Shown in pieces: positions 42,262-54,261 of a stretch of 64,000 nt of DNA; within the stretch, counting starts at the first letter, position 1, and each line of letters begins with the position of its first letter. The stretch spans positions 38,562,143 through 38,626,142 of the forward strand of contig NC_088207.1 of assembly GCF_037126465.1 (NCBI RefSeq). Direction: 5' to 3'. Under the pieces are notes generated by a model, which had not been told where the DNA came from, did no database searches, and worked only from the letters and a program-made list of their open reading frames with translations. Position numbers and translations under genes: made by a program. This DNA is from Ornithodoros turicata (lineage: Eukaryota; Arthropoda; Arachnida; Ixodida; Argasidae).

Positions 42262-44480
42262 CCCGCGCTTTCAGTAGTGTGGTATACCGGATGGCCACGC
42301 ACATTCTTTCGCCCGTAAGACGGAAACCTGTCCGCTTTTCAACCAAGGCAAGGATGTGCCCGTCGGCAGGGCTGCGTTTCTGAACTGGGCCAAATCAGTT
42401 GCCCATCCAAGGCAACCAACATTACGTATAATTACACCTCTACAATTGGTGTCATTGTATTTTCTGACACAATATTAGTCTCTCTTCTTCCTCTCTCATC
42501 TCTGCGTAATAGTTGACTGGTGGAATTAATTTTCTCGCGGCCATGTCACGTTGTTACCGTTGGTTGTTCCGGGGCGGCTAACGTGTCGACATGTTTATGC
42601 AATTGCGATGCAGTGTGTAATTGGTCGACTGGATAATTTGCTGTTTAGTTTCCAGTCGAGAAAGTGACACAGATAGTCGTGACGTCATTATGTGCAAGAC
42701 TACCTGCGTTACACTCTCCAACGTCTGCAGAGCAGATTTGAATGTATCGTGAGTAACGTCTCCTGTCGAAATGCTGTATCTTAAATGAGTATTTTACTAT
42801 CTTACAAACTACATTTTCCGAAAGGTATTTGTACTCTATTTCAAATACGTTTTTCAGTACTTTCTACGAATACTTCAACTTCTTTTTGTTTGTCTTCATG
42901 ACACGTTGAGTTTCACAAGCTCTTTCCGTGTATACTTTCCGTTACGCTTTACCCTCCCTATGGAATCCGTTTTCTGGTACTGTATTAGGACCTCGAACTT
43001 GACTTTCCGGGAGTATTGTTCTGCAGTCAACAGTTTATCGGTTTGGTGAGAGCTCTGTTTGCCCAAGTAGATCATTTTGCACATAAAGAGAAGAAGGCTG
43101 AGTGGCGGATATTGTGTAATGTAACTCCTATTACGCGCCAATAATTCCTGTTCCTAAAATGTAAGAAAACAAAAGAGAATCTCTGTGGTGATCCATGTAT
43201 GTTAACTGTTTCTAAAATACAGTACTTTTTGAAGTATTTGTTACTCTACTGCAATTACTTTATTATCCAAGTATTTGTACTGTACCTTAAGTGCGTTTTC
43301 CGTTCAGTGTTTATTATCGCATTTGAAATACACTTTCATAGTATCTTGTACGTGTCTTCTGGGTGAGACATATGTTCATATAGTTACTTTAATAACGTGC
43401 CACAGGCAAACACAAAATTACTCACGGGCAGAGGAATCAGTCTATCAGTTGCGATGAGAAGTATCTTACAGATACAATAAGTTGATAAGTCGAAAATAAA
43501 TAAAAAATATGAATACACAATCTATTCTAGCGCATAATTAAGAATTCCACTTTTTCCGCGGCATATCCATGGCAGTATCAACGTCTTCCAATTGTGTGTC
43601 ATCATCGATCCTACGGCCATCCAGCTGACAACCCAATTCACCGCATATTCACCCTTCCGACTTCCTGCAATACAACCTACATCGTGCAAACAGTGCGTTG
43701 TCTTTTGAGAGCGAAACTAAACTTCCATCTTTGCTCTATTGACGCAACCTCTCGGAATCTCTCTGTGGACACGCTTGTTTAAAGCGTCCGGTTTAAGAAC
43801 TCATGAGACGTGAACGCGCTCTTCACTTTCGACTGGCACAGTTCCCTCCGTTACCGCTTTTACGCGATCTTTGGTATCCGGCACGTGACTTTGCCATCGT
43901 GAGTTTGCTTCAAATGTTTACCGAAGTCCCGCTCGCCTGTCTGCCCCAGGTTGGCCTCCATTGGTTATTCTGAAAAGGCGATAGGGCCTTTTTTTAAATG
44001 TTGTCTACAGTTTTTCTTTCTTTCTTTCTTTTTTCTGCATTTCGGAGGAGAGGAAGTTGTTTTGATAACCTCTTGGGTAAGCAGGAGTGCACAGGCGGGT
44101 AGGCTGGATTGCCGAGGAGGTTCATTTTGGTTCGTTGTGCGCTGGGACGTCAAACATCATAAAATACAAACCTCCTTTCTTGACGATTGAGCAGCAGCAA
44201 CCGCGTCTGCAATATTGGCTATTCAGTTCTAGTGTGATAACTTTTCTTGACAAGCAAAAAAAGAAAAAAGAAAAAAAAGAAGTGAACCCCACTCGGCTGG
44301 CTATAAGTTTAGTAATTTCGCAGCTTAATGGGTAAAGGAATGCTAACGTTTTTCGTCGCTGCTATATGAACCCCAGTGGGAGTTTTACACACAGGTGCGA
44401 AATTTACGAAAGCGTGCGTACTAAGCTAAGTACGCATGTAGAGGAAAGAAGAGAAAAGCGTTGGACAAGTGACGTGTAGA
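42262..44480. other. intergenic, with a probable degenerate hAT-type element at about 42770-43345
   Basis: The 42770-42880 and 43210-43345 parts carry GTATTTGTACT / AGTACTTT motifs in opposite orientation, like the interior of the 868-bp hAT element at 14.3 kb. Ends and duplications were not found. A TTTC tetranucleotide run lies near 44012-44031. Confidence 0.4.
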
Positions 44481-44823
44481 TAGAGCCCTGCGTTTTAGGG
44501 TAAAACCCGTTTTTACTTCCCGATTTGCATCATCATCGCTTAGGGCAAAACCCGAAAGAAAAAAAACCTAAAACGAACTTTGCAAGTGCTAATTCAGCCA
44601 CTATTACGGGCACTGGAGAAAACTAAGCATTGGACATTCAGCACAACTGTTAGGCATCTTATGTCAATCTAAAATGCGAGAAGTGCTCTTTTCTTCTTTT
44701 TTTTTTTCATCCGAAATTTTACTTTTCCACCCGATATCACCCGATTTTACGGCTCCTTCAACAAAACCCGATTTTTACCCCCGACTTTCAAAAAATATTA
44801 AACCCGAAAACAACAAGGCCCTA
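44481..44823. mobile_element. degenerate MITE-like element
   Basis: AGAGCCCTGCGTTTTAGGG at the left is loosely mirrored by GAAAACAACAAGGCCCT at the right. The interior repeats AAACCCG / ACCCGATTTTA motifs. The ends match only partly, so the boundaries are approximate. Confidence 0.4.
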
Positions 44824-45214
44824 TGTACGTTCGTATAGACAGGAGCTAAGAAGGCCTTGCACACACCGCTTTCGGGGCCACTTTGGCACGCCAGGGGTGC
44901 ATCTACCCAAGAATTCTGGAACATTCCTTTGCAGACAACGGCAAAAACCGACACCGAAAAACTGGTGGCGACGTGACATGGCCGTCGCCAACCCCGCTTG
45001 TTTCAGCTTCACTTTTCCGTGCGCCTCAGCTCACTCTTTCCTCCCTGATATACCACCCCAAAAAGTTTTTCTTTATTCCCCTCATGTAATCTAACAAGGT
45101 GCTCTTTGTTCCCCCTTGGAGCCGGCTGCATTCGAAACGTCTTGAGACGTTTTGCATGTGTAGTTATGTTTGTGCGAAGAAAGCGAAGAGCTGGTTTTGC
45201 AGCTTTCTCCGCAG

Positions 45215-45372
45215 GCGGTTGTCGATCTGGACGTCGCTTTCGACCCAGGTACGACAACGTCAAGTGCGTGGATGAGGAAATGTGCAGACGAAAGAAACGT
45301 CTGAGGACAGGCTTTGGAAGCGATGGTTTCTTGCACCGAAGTGTGGTCTATTGGAAGTATTGGGTGCGATAG
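45215..45372 (+). CDS. candidate terminal exon of a small cysteine-rich secreted protein
   Basis: After a good acceptor (TTTCTCCGCAG) the frame reads about 50 residues to a TAG. It contains GCRSGRRF, then KCVDEEMC, then a strongly basic RRKKR segment. The C...CVxxxxC spacing is reminiscent of the C-terminal half of a TIL protease-inhibitor or calcium-binding EGF domain, both common in tick secreted proteins, but one expected cysteine is absent. No upstream exon or signal peptide was found, so this may be chance. Confidence 0.22.
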
Positions 45373-46104
45373 GAGATAGGCTCTCTTATGGGGACCTTTG
45401 CGATGTCAACCGTTTGTGTATTTTTGAGGATGTTGTGTCCCGAAAAGACAAGTTTGCAGTCCTTTCTTCACTTGCGTTAAGCAAAAAAAAATTAGAATGT
45501 TTTTGCGTAACACTGTGAAGGGTGCGTGATCCTTCGTTGAGGCCATCTGACTTTTTCAAAGGTACCTTCCACACCATTTTCCTAAAGCAGCTTGGTACAG
45601 CTCGGGACAAAAGTTCACGGAACACCGGAGCGTCGCATTTCTGTATTTGGGTGACACCCTAGCGGCAAACAGGAGCGGACACTCAAACTGACGACAGAAT
45701 ATCCGGTCACCGCCTGTTTCTTATTCGATCTCTTCCTAATAGCTAGAAGGGGACCGTTCCGATGACGAAATACGCCAGTACCGTGTTTCCGTGAACTTGT
45801 CCCTATCTACAGGAACGTTGGGTCTCATATTATTATTTGTTTCTTTCTTTTCTTTTTTTTTTACTATTGGATGACATCAAAACCGATCACTCGACCGTCG
45901 ACTCCAATTCCAAAGTGAAAGATCGTTAAAACCACTACCGTAAACGGGCCAAGCACAGACGGAACGATATCAAAGAAAGAGACACGAAATTCTGCTACAG
46001 AACGGAAACCGCTAGGAAAATCGTCTGCAGACGGAAACACAAGGTCGAGATTTTTGGATACCAGAAACAGAAACGATATTATTTTCGGTACACTCTCACT
46101 CGCG

Positions 46105-46222
46105 GCACCCCGTCACTCGCCATCTAAACCCGTCACTCGATCGGCTTCCCGTCACTCGCCACCGAAACCCGTCATTTGGCTTTAAAAACCCCGTCGCTCG
46201 CCATCTAACCCCGTCGCTCGTA
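46105..46222. repeat. short tandem repeat, CCCGTCACTCGCCATCTAAA-type unit
   Basis: About five imperfect copies of a 22-27-base unit (CCCGTCACTCGCCAT..., CCCGTCGCTCGCCAT...). On the minus strand it translates as a repeating GFRWRVTG-like pattern, which is a by-product of the repeat. A tandem TATGCAC(A)TGTAT motif follows. Confidence 0.75.
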
Positions 46223-46447
46223 TGCATCTCTCTGTATGCACATGTATGTATCCCTCTGTATGCACATGTATAATAACCTTGTAACGGCAGCGAACTACTT
46301 TTTTGCTCCAGTAGGGGACAAGGAAACAAAAAAAAAAAGACTGCATGAGAATCAATCTTCATCGACATAACTTGAACCGCATTATTGGGAAGTCCAGCTG
46401 AGCTCACTGGCAGGCAGTTCCACCATGACCACCCCTCCCTCACCATC

Positions 46448-46735
46448 ACCATTGGCCGTCATGGCCGTGTGGATAAAAGCATTCGCACATTGGTGGTCAC
46501 TCCGAGGTTGTGGGTTCGAATCCTACCACCTTCTGTGCTGTCTGACGTCTACCGTGGGTTTTCCGCGAGCTTTCCAAAAGCCAGGAGGCCCAGGAAGCAC
46601 AGTAACATCCTCTCCCCAACCCCTTCCTGGTGTCCACTCTCCATCCGTCCACGTCCGTACGATGCTCACAGCCACAGTTTTTTCCGCGGTGCTAACACAG
46701 GATAAAAGCGAGATATGCTGCTGGCCCTCGAAGAC
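46448..46735 (+). mobile_element. tRNA-derived SINE
   Basis: An A-box-like TGGCCGTGTGGATAAAAG lies near 46459, and a perfect B box GGTTCGAATCC at 46513-46523. The tRNA-like arm TGGTGG...CCTACCACC and the body ending in ATGCTCACAGCCACAG are shared with the copy at 63.4 kb. Confidence 0.82.
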
Positions 46736-46895
46736 GACTGTTGCACATACTATGGCGAATTTAGTCTATAGAAATCGTTTACACTCCGTCCGAGCAGCGT
46801 GTCAGTCCATGCAGGCAGATAGCTCGAACGCTGCGATGTACATTACATTATATACATCCATTCACCACTACTCCTGAGAACGACCAAGGAAGCAC

Positions 46896-46952
46896 TAAAA
46901 TAATAATATTAATATTAATAATAATAATAATAATAATAATGATGATGATGAA
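46896..46952. repeat. (TAA)n/(TGA)n microsatellite
   Basis: AATAATAATATTAATATTAATAA-type run that passes into GATGATGATG. It probably began as a SINE or LINE tail. Confidence 0.9.
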
Positions 46953-48612
46953 GCGACTTCGTCCTTCCGGTAGACGAGAGTGAAACACGCGGTGTTTATG
47001 GTGTTCATCTACCTAGGCTATATTGTTAACTGGCTTTGTTGCTTTGCCGTTAGCAACTTTTGTAGCTTTTAGAGGAGGGCTGACGTAACCAACCTTGTGA
47101 CCCTTATTGCGCTTTGCTTGAATTGCGCTCCCGACACGATTATTATAACGTGTTTTCCGAGAATCTGCTTGCTCTCATTTCAGCGTTCTCCGGGAATGCT
47201 GTGCAACTTGAAAATTACGGGTGGCACACCCCTACACTCGAAATGAGCACACTCTGTTAATCGAAAATTTCACGCGAACATGCAACTAATCATCCCCGCT
47301 AACTTACAAAACGAATGGTGATCATCTAACGAGCATGAAAGTACAATTGTGATGCCGGTATTCGTTGAGGGTTGAAGGGAGAGATGCGGATGCCAATGAC
47401 GCAGGGTTTTGATACTCAAAATGCAGGGTGGTCCACTTAACCCGTTAAAAATTGTATTAGAAAGTCTACTTGTCTGAAAATTACGGATTTTAACATGGCG
47501 AGTTCTTTTATGCATTTAAAGACACGAGAAATTGAATTTTCAGAATTGAACTCCGAAATTTGCCAGCGTCACTTTTTCTTTTCTTTTTTTGCCGGAAACA
47601 GAAAGTGCATGTCGGATTTACTCTATTCCACTTCAAAATGGTACTAGTACAATGATAGAAGCTGAACGAAAATTGCGGAAGCCGTCGCGTGTCGAGGCCC
47701 GCAAGGCCGTGCTCAGATCTCCGAAAGAAACGATGCGAGGAGGTCATGGAAATGATGCCTGCATCAGCCTGCATGATGTCTCTACTTGTAGTTCGTCGCA
47801 ACGTACATTTCCATGAGTCTACGTAGAAAACGATTGGGATTGAACCGTCTGTTTCGGTACGCTTCTTTCTGCTGGTCGCACACGTATTCCGAAGTTCCAT
47901 CTATTTCTGCGTACATTTTTGACTGTCGTGTATACTATATCGTGTGTACATATTGTCTACTATTTATGTATTCTATATTGCTCGTACTTTGCGTATACAC
48001 TTGTCTTTTGATTAAGCTCGAACGAACGGGGTCACGAAGGAGTCTTTGAATTCCGAGGGAATTGCTTAATGCCAATTAAGATTGCACCAGCTAAGTGAGG
48101 AATTTCACGCTCAATTACACGAAGCCAAGGCCTTATCGGTGTCGCTTATTTTCACCCATCATTTGTCTAGCTTATTCGACGTTGTCTCTCACCAGCTTTG
48201 GCCTTTTTCGTTGGCTTGAGGGGACACTGGATAGATTCCGCGCTGGAGGAGAACGTTGATGGAAGGCGTTAGAGGCGATTACATTATCTTACGTGATGAT
48301 GATGATGTGGACGAGAAGAAAATAACGGGGGCATGTGTTGCATATCTTAGGTATCGTGGTATTACCAGGCGGTGCAGTAAAGACATAGAATGCGGAGCAC
48401 GGCCTTCGCTGCATTCCTGTTCGCCTCTCATACACCTTCACTCGTCTTTCGCCTCTTTTTCTCTCTTTTTTTATTAAGCAGTATTGCGACGTGAAATGTG
48501 AATCTACAGGATCGCCCATAGTAAAGTATAGGGTTCCCAAAGTACCGAGTACCTAAAAGTAAAATAAAGATTCTTTGGAGCGAAACTTATGCGTTGGAGG
48601 ACGTATTACAGT
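46953..48612. other. intergenic, no gene recognised
   Basis: Open frames of up to 130 codons (47508-47900, minus strand) have no conserved motif. Nothing further is seen. Confidence 0.35.
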
Positions 48613-48767
48613 CTTAGTGCATCGTACGCTATCGCCTTGGCGTACGTAAGGAATAGCGTTTGTCGTTCTTCGCACGCGCTAAACATAAAGAGAGCTTCGC
48701 GTAGTGCGCAGAACAACCAAGCTATCCCTTACGTACGCAAAGGCGTTAGCGTACGATGCACTAAAAC
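48613..48767. mobile_element. palindromic MITE with TTAGTGCATCGTACGCTA ends
   Basis: The left arm TTAGTGCATCGTACGCTA...CCTTGGCGTACGTAAGG is mirrored by CCCTTACGTACGCAAAGGCG...TAGCGTACGATGCACTAA on the right. Arms are about 55 bases. A short relative occurs at 61614-61637, and a further trace (CTGCATCGTACGCATCG) lies at about 61363. Confidence 0.8.
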
Positions 48768-50175
48768 TCGTTATTGTACGCTAACATTTTACTTAAAAGG
48801 TGACAATAGGTCCAGTTCTTTGTCGGCAAACTGAAAAGAAAAAAAAATCTCATGCCCACATAACATTTCATATGGTCTATATCGCCTCCTCAGCCTCGTG
48901 TGGTTACGGATTTGGATAGTTTCGTAGCAGCGTAAACATTGTTACGATAATTACTCTGCTGCTTTTTAACAGTTTTAAAGTATAATATGGCACTTCTGTC
49001 GTTCTGTTTTTAGTAAACATACATTTACGGTTAATTGTAAAGCCCCAGGGATTCCCCGGCAGCTCAAGAAAATCGCGGAATTAGGGTACTGACAATGTAT
49101 ACACGAAGGAGCGTTTTTCTTTCTTTTACTCTTTGTTCATAATTTAATAAAACAGATCTGAAAGCTGTCAATTCCTGACACGATTTTTTACCACTCCATC
49201 CAACATTTAAAAAACTTGCGGCACCTCCCGTGCCAGAGTTATTTCTCACAGAACGGAAGAAATACTGTACTTCATCTCGGGATAACCCTACGTTCGTTCA
49301 TACACACTCTTATTCTTGTACTCTCGTGAGCCTGTGCTCTGTCATAGAAAACATGTGCAGTTCTCACGCCAGCAGCTTATTTTTTAATGAACGAGAAGGT
49401 CCCGCTTTCAAGGTCGCCTGTGGCCGAGATAGGGATTTCCTACACGTCTCCCGTGCTTTTCGTTTTAACCCTCCGTATTTCTGTGCATCACGTTCGAGAC
49501 CATCGTGACATTTATGGACTACTAGGGGCATGGTCCCGTCAAAATTGCTGCCATATGCAAGACGACTTCAATTTCCTTCTCCGGGATGACTCTCTCTCTC
49601 TGCTCGTTGCGTTTTCTGACAAGAGTTGGTCCTTTACCTTTTACCGGGAGGGGTGATGTTTTTCTCTCTTTATATTTTCATCTTTTTATTTTTATTTTCT
49701 GTAGGGTTCATTCATTTGGGGGTTCTTTGTGGGAGTAGCAGAATTCGTCAGGTGACGAATTCAAATTCTCCCCTTGTTTTATACATAGTATATTCCACTC
49801 AACTCAACCTTTACTTCTTCTCTGACGTATTCAGTGTCTAACCTGCCCGCCCACGGATGCCAGGGTTGCTGGATCGAACTCCTGCCGGGAACGGGTACGT
49901 CGCCCTTGGCACGAGACGTTGAGAAAGACGTGATGAGAGGTCTCGTTGCAGATTAAAGAAAACGAATGACTAAAAGTCCGCAATGCGACCATTCAGTGGC
50001 GTCTTGCACGATAAAAGATATTTCTAAAAAATGATAGGTCATCATCCGTTTACGAATATTAGTCGTGTAGGAACGGGCTCCACCAGGGCACGTATACTGT
50101 GTGTAATTTCTCTAACACAACGTAAACGGAAACATTGCCGGAAACGTGGTGTTCGCCGGATTCGTCAAATGCGGC
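48768..50175. other. intergenic, no gene recognised
   Basis: A short tRNA-like piece with GGATCGAACTCC at about 49872 could be a SINE head (weak). Open frames at 49230-49841 have no family signature. Confidence 0.3.
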
Positions 50176-50316
50176 TCAATTAAGTTGACGAGGCCACTCT
50201 GCGCTCTTCTGACTGGGGCTGTTTGCATTGTTCACGCTCTCCTGCTGCGAGCCATAAAGTAATATAACCCAAATACTGTAAACAATACCAACAAAACACG
50301 CGTTCGTAGAGTGCAT
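50176..50316 (-). CDS. candidate signal-anchor exon
   Basis: A 46-residue frame starts with MHSTNA, continues with the hydrophobic CFVGIVYSIWVILLYG, and then has an S/N/Q-rich stem ending in a TGA. This is the usual look of the N-terminus of a Golgi type II enzyme or a secreted protein. No downstream catalytic exon is seen, and a random hydrophobic frame is equally possible. Confidence 0.18.
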   Translation of the reverse strand: MHSTNACFVGIVYSIWVILLYGSQQESVNNANSPSQKSAEWPRQLN

Positions 50317-51184
50317 AAATGGTATCGTGGTAAAAATGTGCCAGGGATGAAATATTTCCGCGCAGGCCGTACCTTTTTCGATGACCCTGATACTTAGGAG
50401 GGCTGGAACTCGTCCTATTAGCATTAACACGCTAAAAGCACGTTCTCGCCAACTGAGAAATAAGTTTTACAACTCTCGGTCTTCTAGGAAAACAGCGTTT
50501 TATAGCTCCGCTCGCTAAATATCGTTGTAAAAATAAACGGAGGGTACCTTGCAAAGTCACTCCTTCCATTCCTATAACTCCGGTGCCCTGATTACTATGC
50601 CCCGTATAAACAAGCAACACAGCAGCGAGCGATCAATCATAATTAGGGTCTGTTGTCTTTCTTTATCAGACCCTGCATGTATAATGAATGTTCACTTGCC
50701 CCACGTGCATAAGGCCTGTGTCGTGAATAAGCGGTGGAGAGTATCCAGATCTCTGTATACTGGTGACCGTCCATCCCTTTAACGGTCACGACAGAGTCAC
50801 GGGAGCTACTGTCAACAGTAGCGGACAGTTGTGTATCACGTAACTGTCGCAAAAGAAAGTGTCGTTAGAAAAACGTATCACCGCACATAAACTGGGTCTT
50901 AAGACTGAAATGAGGAAACGATGCGGGGTAAGATTATAGTGTGTGCAGGGGGCAGTCGGTTGCGGATGCTCTGAGTTTTCCAAAGATGCATAAAACAGGG
51001 AAAACATTACCTCCATCACCGTGTGTCGAAGATTTCAGGTGGTTGAAATTATCCGCAGTTCTATATATGCCATGCGGTGCATGCAGGATGTCGTACTACA
51101 CATGCGTGGGCTGGTTCGCCCTACGCGTAAATCTGCTCCATATTGTGGCGTGATGAGGTCACCGAGGAAGCAGAGATGTTCCGT

Positions 51185-51222
51185 GTCACTAAATAAGCGT
51201 ATTTAGTAGCTTATTTAGTGAC
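51185..51222. repeat. perfect 14-bp hairpin
   Basis: GTCACTAAATAAGC and GCTTATTTAGTGAC flank the 10-base loop GTATTTAGTA. It could be the core of a small palindromic MITE. Confidence 0.75.
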
Positions 51223-51272
51223 TCTATAGTTTGAGCAGCTTGTGTTCCAGCTCAAGCAGAGCCTTACAAGAA

Positions 51273-51485
51273 TCAAATTAAAGGTAGAGAATGAATGGAT
51301 TTTTTTCCTATCCTCCGACGCTGTTGACATGCAATAGCTATGAACCCTTTAAATATCACGGCAATGATGAGGACGGCACCCAGAAGAAGAACAGACTCTG
51401 TTCGAAATATCGGTGACTCTCGTCCCGTGACTCTTCCCTTAACTAACATTGGTAAGAAAAGCGTTATAGCGACGCTATTCCTCAA
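51273..51485 (-). CDS. candidate transmembrane exon
   Basis: The minus-strand frame contains FRTESVLLLGAVLIIAVIF, then KGFIAIACQQRRRIGKKS and a TGA: a plausible membrane helix followed by a basic stop-transfer segment. There is no known domain and no supporting neighbour exon. It may be a chance frame. Confidence 0.2.
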   Translation of the reverse strand: MRNSVAITLFLPMLVKGRVTGRESPIFRTESVLLLGAVLIIAVIFKGFIAIACQQRRRIGKKSIHSLPLI

Positions 51486-51969
51486 AAGAATTGGAAGTGT
51501 GTACTTTCATCGAAAAGCCGAAGTTTTTCTTTTCCTTTATTTTGCGTTTAGCGAAACATTCGCCGTGAAAGGAAGATTGGAACGCGAAGGAGTCCCAATA
51601 CGAAAGACAACGTACAATGCGTCGTCTCGTGCATGTAGGAAAAATAATTGTCATCCCAAACACGCACGCCGTATCGTCCACACAATCGTCTAGTCAATCG
51701 CTGATGGCTTTCTCAACGAGAAGCTCGCCGCATCCTCCGTTTCCTCAACTTCCCCGTTCTTCAAGTAGGCCAATGTCACGGAGAGGCCTTCGTTCGAATC
51801 TTTCCAAACTTTCGATGCACACGACTCTATTTCAGGCAGCGGTATCGGAGTGCCTCTTTCTTGATCCTGGATGTGATTGGATTTGATTGAAAGGATAATT
51901 ATTGTATTGATTGTATAGTTCCAATATTTTTTTTATTATTACATGTGTCATCACCACAAAGCAACTATT

Positions 51970-52200
51970 GCAAGGAGCGGCGTACTGAAGGAGGAGTCGG
52001 AAACAGTAGGCTATAGCTTGCGTCTGGGGCCGACTTCTGAGGGAATGGCGCCGACATTAATCTAGAAAATCTCACAGTAAGCCCAGGGAAAACCTCAGAC
52101 AGCACAGCCGGTGGAAGGAGTCGAACACGCGATCTCTCAGCCTTCAGCATCAACTTTGAGTTGCCACCAACCAGCGAATGCTGCATGTGCACGCGGCCAT
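51970..52200 (-). mobile_element. tRNA-derived SINE, diverged
   Basis: The plus strand shows GCCGACTTCTGAGGGAATG, GCCCAGGGAAAACCTCAGAC and AGCACAGCCGG, the same body as the copies at 30.8 and 53.4 kb. The B box is damaged (complement of GAGTCGAACACG). Confidence 0.75.
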
Positions 52201-53394
52201 GCTGGTGCTCCAGGAATGTGAAGCCGGCTATTCCAGAACGCTTACCATGGATTCGCACCAGCGACATCCCCACAAATTATTCTAGTGGAAGAAAAAGGGT
52301 CTCGGGGCGGAAGTTCCGGCTCGTCTGATGTTGAGCATTCGCACGGCGCTGGAATATCGGGAGTGGCACACTGCACACATAGCAGACGACACCATTGGCC
52401 TTGTCGTCTGCTACGGAATATCTTGTGGCTATGCTGGTGGGTATTCCCCACGGTTAGGAGAGTACAAAAAGACATACTATAACATGACGCTGAGCAAGCG
52501 CAATGGGGCAGTGTACCGCCATAACGGCTGTGAATTACCCACCACATCATCATCCCATTTATGTGTGTGTGTGTCTGAGCACTCGCTCTCGCGTGGCAGC
52601 AGAAAGCTATGGCGGTATTGGGCATCTGCGGCATCTGGGCATCTGCATCGTGCGAATACGCGGTTACGCTAACATGACTGCACAACCACCACCAGGGGTT
52701 GGTGGGGTTAATGAGCCTGTGCTTCCCAGAAGATCACTCCACAATGCCTGAAAGCATCTCTTTCTTTCGGCATATGATGACTACCGAAGAGCAAAGACGT
52801 CAGCCCGTTGTGAGATCCTAAAATGATAGAATTCTAGCTAAAAATACGGACGCCTCCCCTTCGTGACGTCTTCTCGGAAGAATGTCTGCGTAATGGGTGG
52901 ATACGCACGGGGGCAGAAGCAGCGAGACCAAATGATGCCCAGCCCAAAGAAAGGCCGCCTCAAGTCGGATCGTCGATGATGATGGCAGAGTCGGCAAGAT
53001 GGTTTTCTGTGTATAGTAACATTATATATCTCGACTTCTCCCTGAGATGACTTGATAACCGGGAGAGATTGATCGAGGAAGAGCGATATTTTCAATCTCC
53101 GGGGCACTATTACTCGACGCTGGTATACTCCGTGGTTTACATGCACACCCTTGGGTTCTTTGACGTGCGCTGAAATCCACCGGTGGAACCACCAGGTATG
53201 TTGCGTGCTAAACCGAAAGTAACGAAAATTGCAAAGGGCTGAACTGACAATGAAGACATACACAGTACTTAAGCCTCAACAACGCAAAGGCAATGTTCTG
53301 AAAGACTCCAGTGACGAAAAGTCAGCGAGTACCCGGGTGGTGGGGTACGAACCCACAGGTGGTGATGAAAGGGATCGCCGTTGTCGGCCTCACA
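52201..53394. other. intergenic, no gene recognised
   Basis: Overlapping frames at 52242-52751 on both strands run over a TG-rich tract and show no conserved pattern. Confidence 0.3.
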
Positions 53395-53625
53395 GAGGTG
53401 GACAACGTCACGACTAACGCCCTTGGGGGATGTGTGTCTTGGGCCGACTTCTAAGGGAAGTGTGCCGACATATGTCTGAAAGACGAAAGAAAGCGTTTCA
53501 GGAAAACCCAGGGAAAACCCCAGGCAGCATGGCCGGATCCGGGATTCGAACCCGGGTACCTCCCAGTCTCGACATGTCATGGCGAGAACGCTAACCACTG
53601 AGCCAACGAGCTGGTGTACGAACCC
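53395..53625 (-). mobile_element. tRNA-derived SINE, best-preserved copy
   Basis: Read on the minus strand, the head has an A box, TGGCTCAGTGGTTAGCG, near 53605, and a perfect B box GGTTCGAATCC (complement of 53542-53552), as in a tRNA gene. The body matches the 30.8- and 52.0-kb copies. The tRNA-like part is intact enough to be mistaken for a tRNA gene by a scanner. Confidence 0.85.
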
Positions 53626-54031
53626 ACCCCTCTCTGATTGCCGGTCAGGTGTGCTACGATTACACTGCGCCGACATCACTCTCTCGTAAACATACCAAGG
53701 CCTCGTGCATGAAGACAAAGAGACAGACGCACGCACGCACACAAAATGCAAATATTGCCAAAAGAATTGTTACTTGCGCAATGTAAAAGGAAGCAAGAAA
53801 CATTACGCACGGTTTTCTGCGAAGCCTACACCTCCAGGACTGGTTTTCCGTCTCTCTTATCATATACCATGTCAATGATGATGCGGTACATTTGGGTCTA
53901 TCGTGCCAACAGGGCACTCCTGCTTCCATTTTGGTAGGATATGGCTTCTTTTCTAACAACTACTGAATGCAGAGTATAGCAGGTCGTAGTTCTTTTGACA
54001 AACCTCTCTGCATAACCCTTTCGCGTGTGCC
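53626..54031. other. intergenic
   Basis: A 99-codon minus-strand frame at 53660-53959 with several cysteines is not conserved as far as I can tell. It is followed by a 17-base C run at 54031-54047. Confidence 0.3.
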
Positions 54032-54261
54032 CCCCCCCCCCCCCCCCACAACACCACCTCCAGCTAGTGCTACGGTGCTCGTTATGCCAAGGTACTTTTG
54101 TGGACTGAATACACGAGCAAAAATAGAGAGGCGACTCTTGAGCAAGCGTAATCGAAGCAAACAATATTCCTTCACATAACATCTCGCATCAGCATGTCCT
54201 TTCAACGTTAGCTGTTAATTACAGCCCTATACGGGGGGGGGGGGGGAGGAATATGGAAATA

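Noticed and set aside
46096..46222. minus-strand repeat protein with GFRWRVTG units
   Set aside because: The pattern is a translation of a short tandem DNA repeat and is not supported by any exon structure.
53530..53610. tRNA gene on the minus strand
   Set aside because: A and B boxes are intact, but the sequence continues into a body shared with other SINE copies and lacks a clean acceptor stem, so it is a SINE head.
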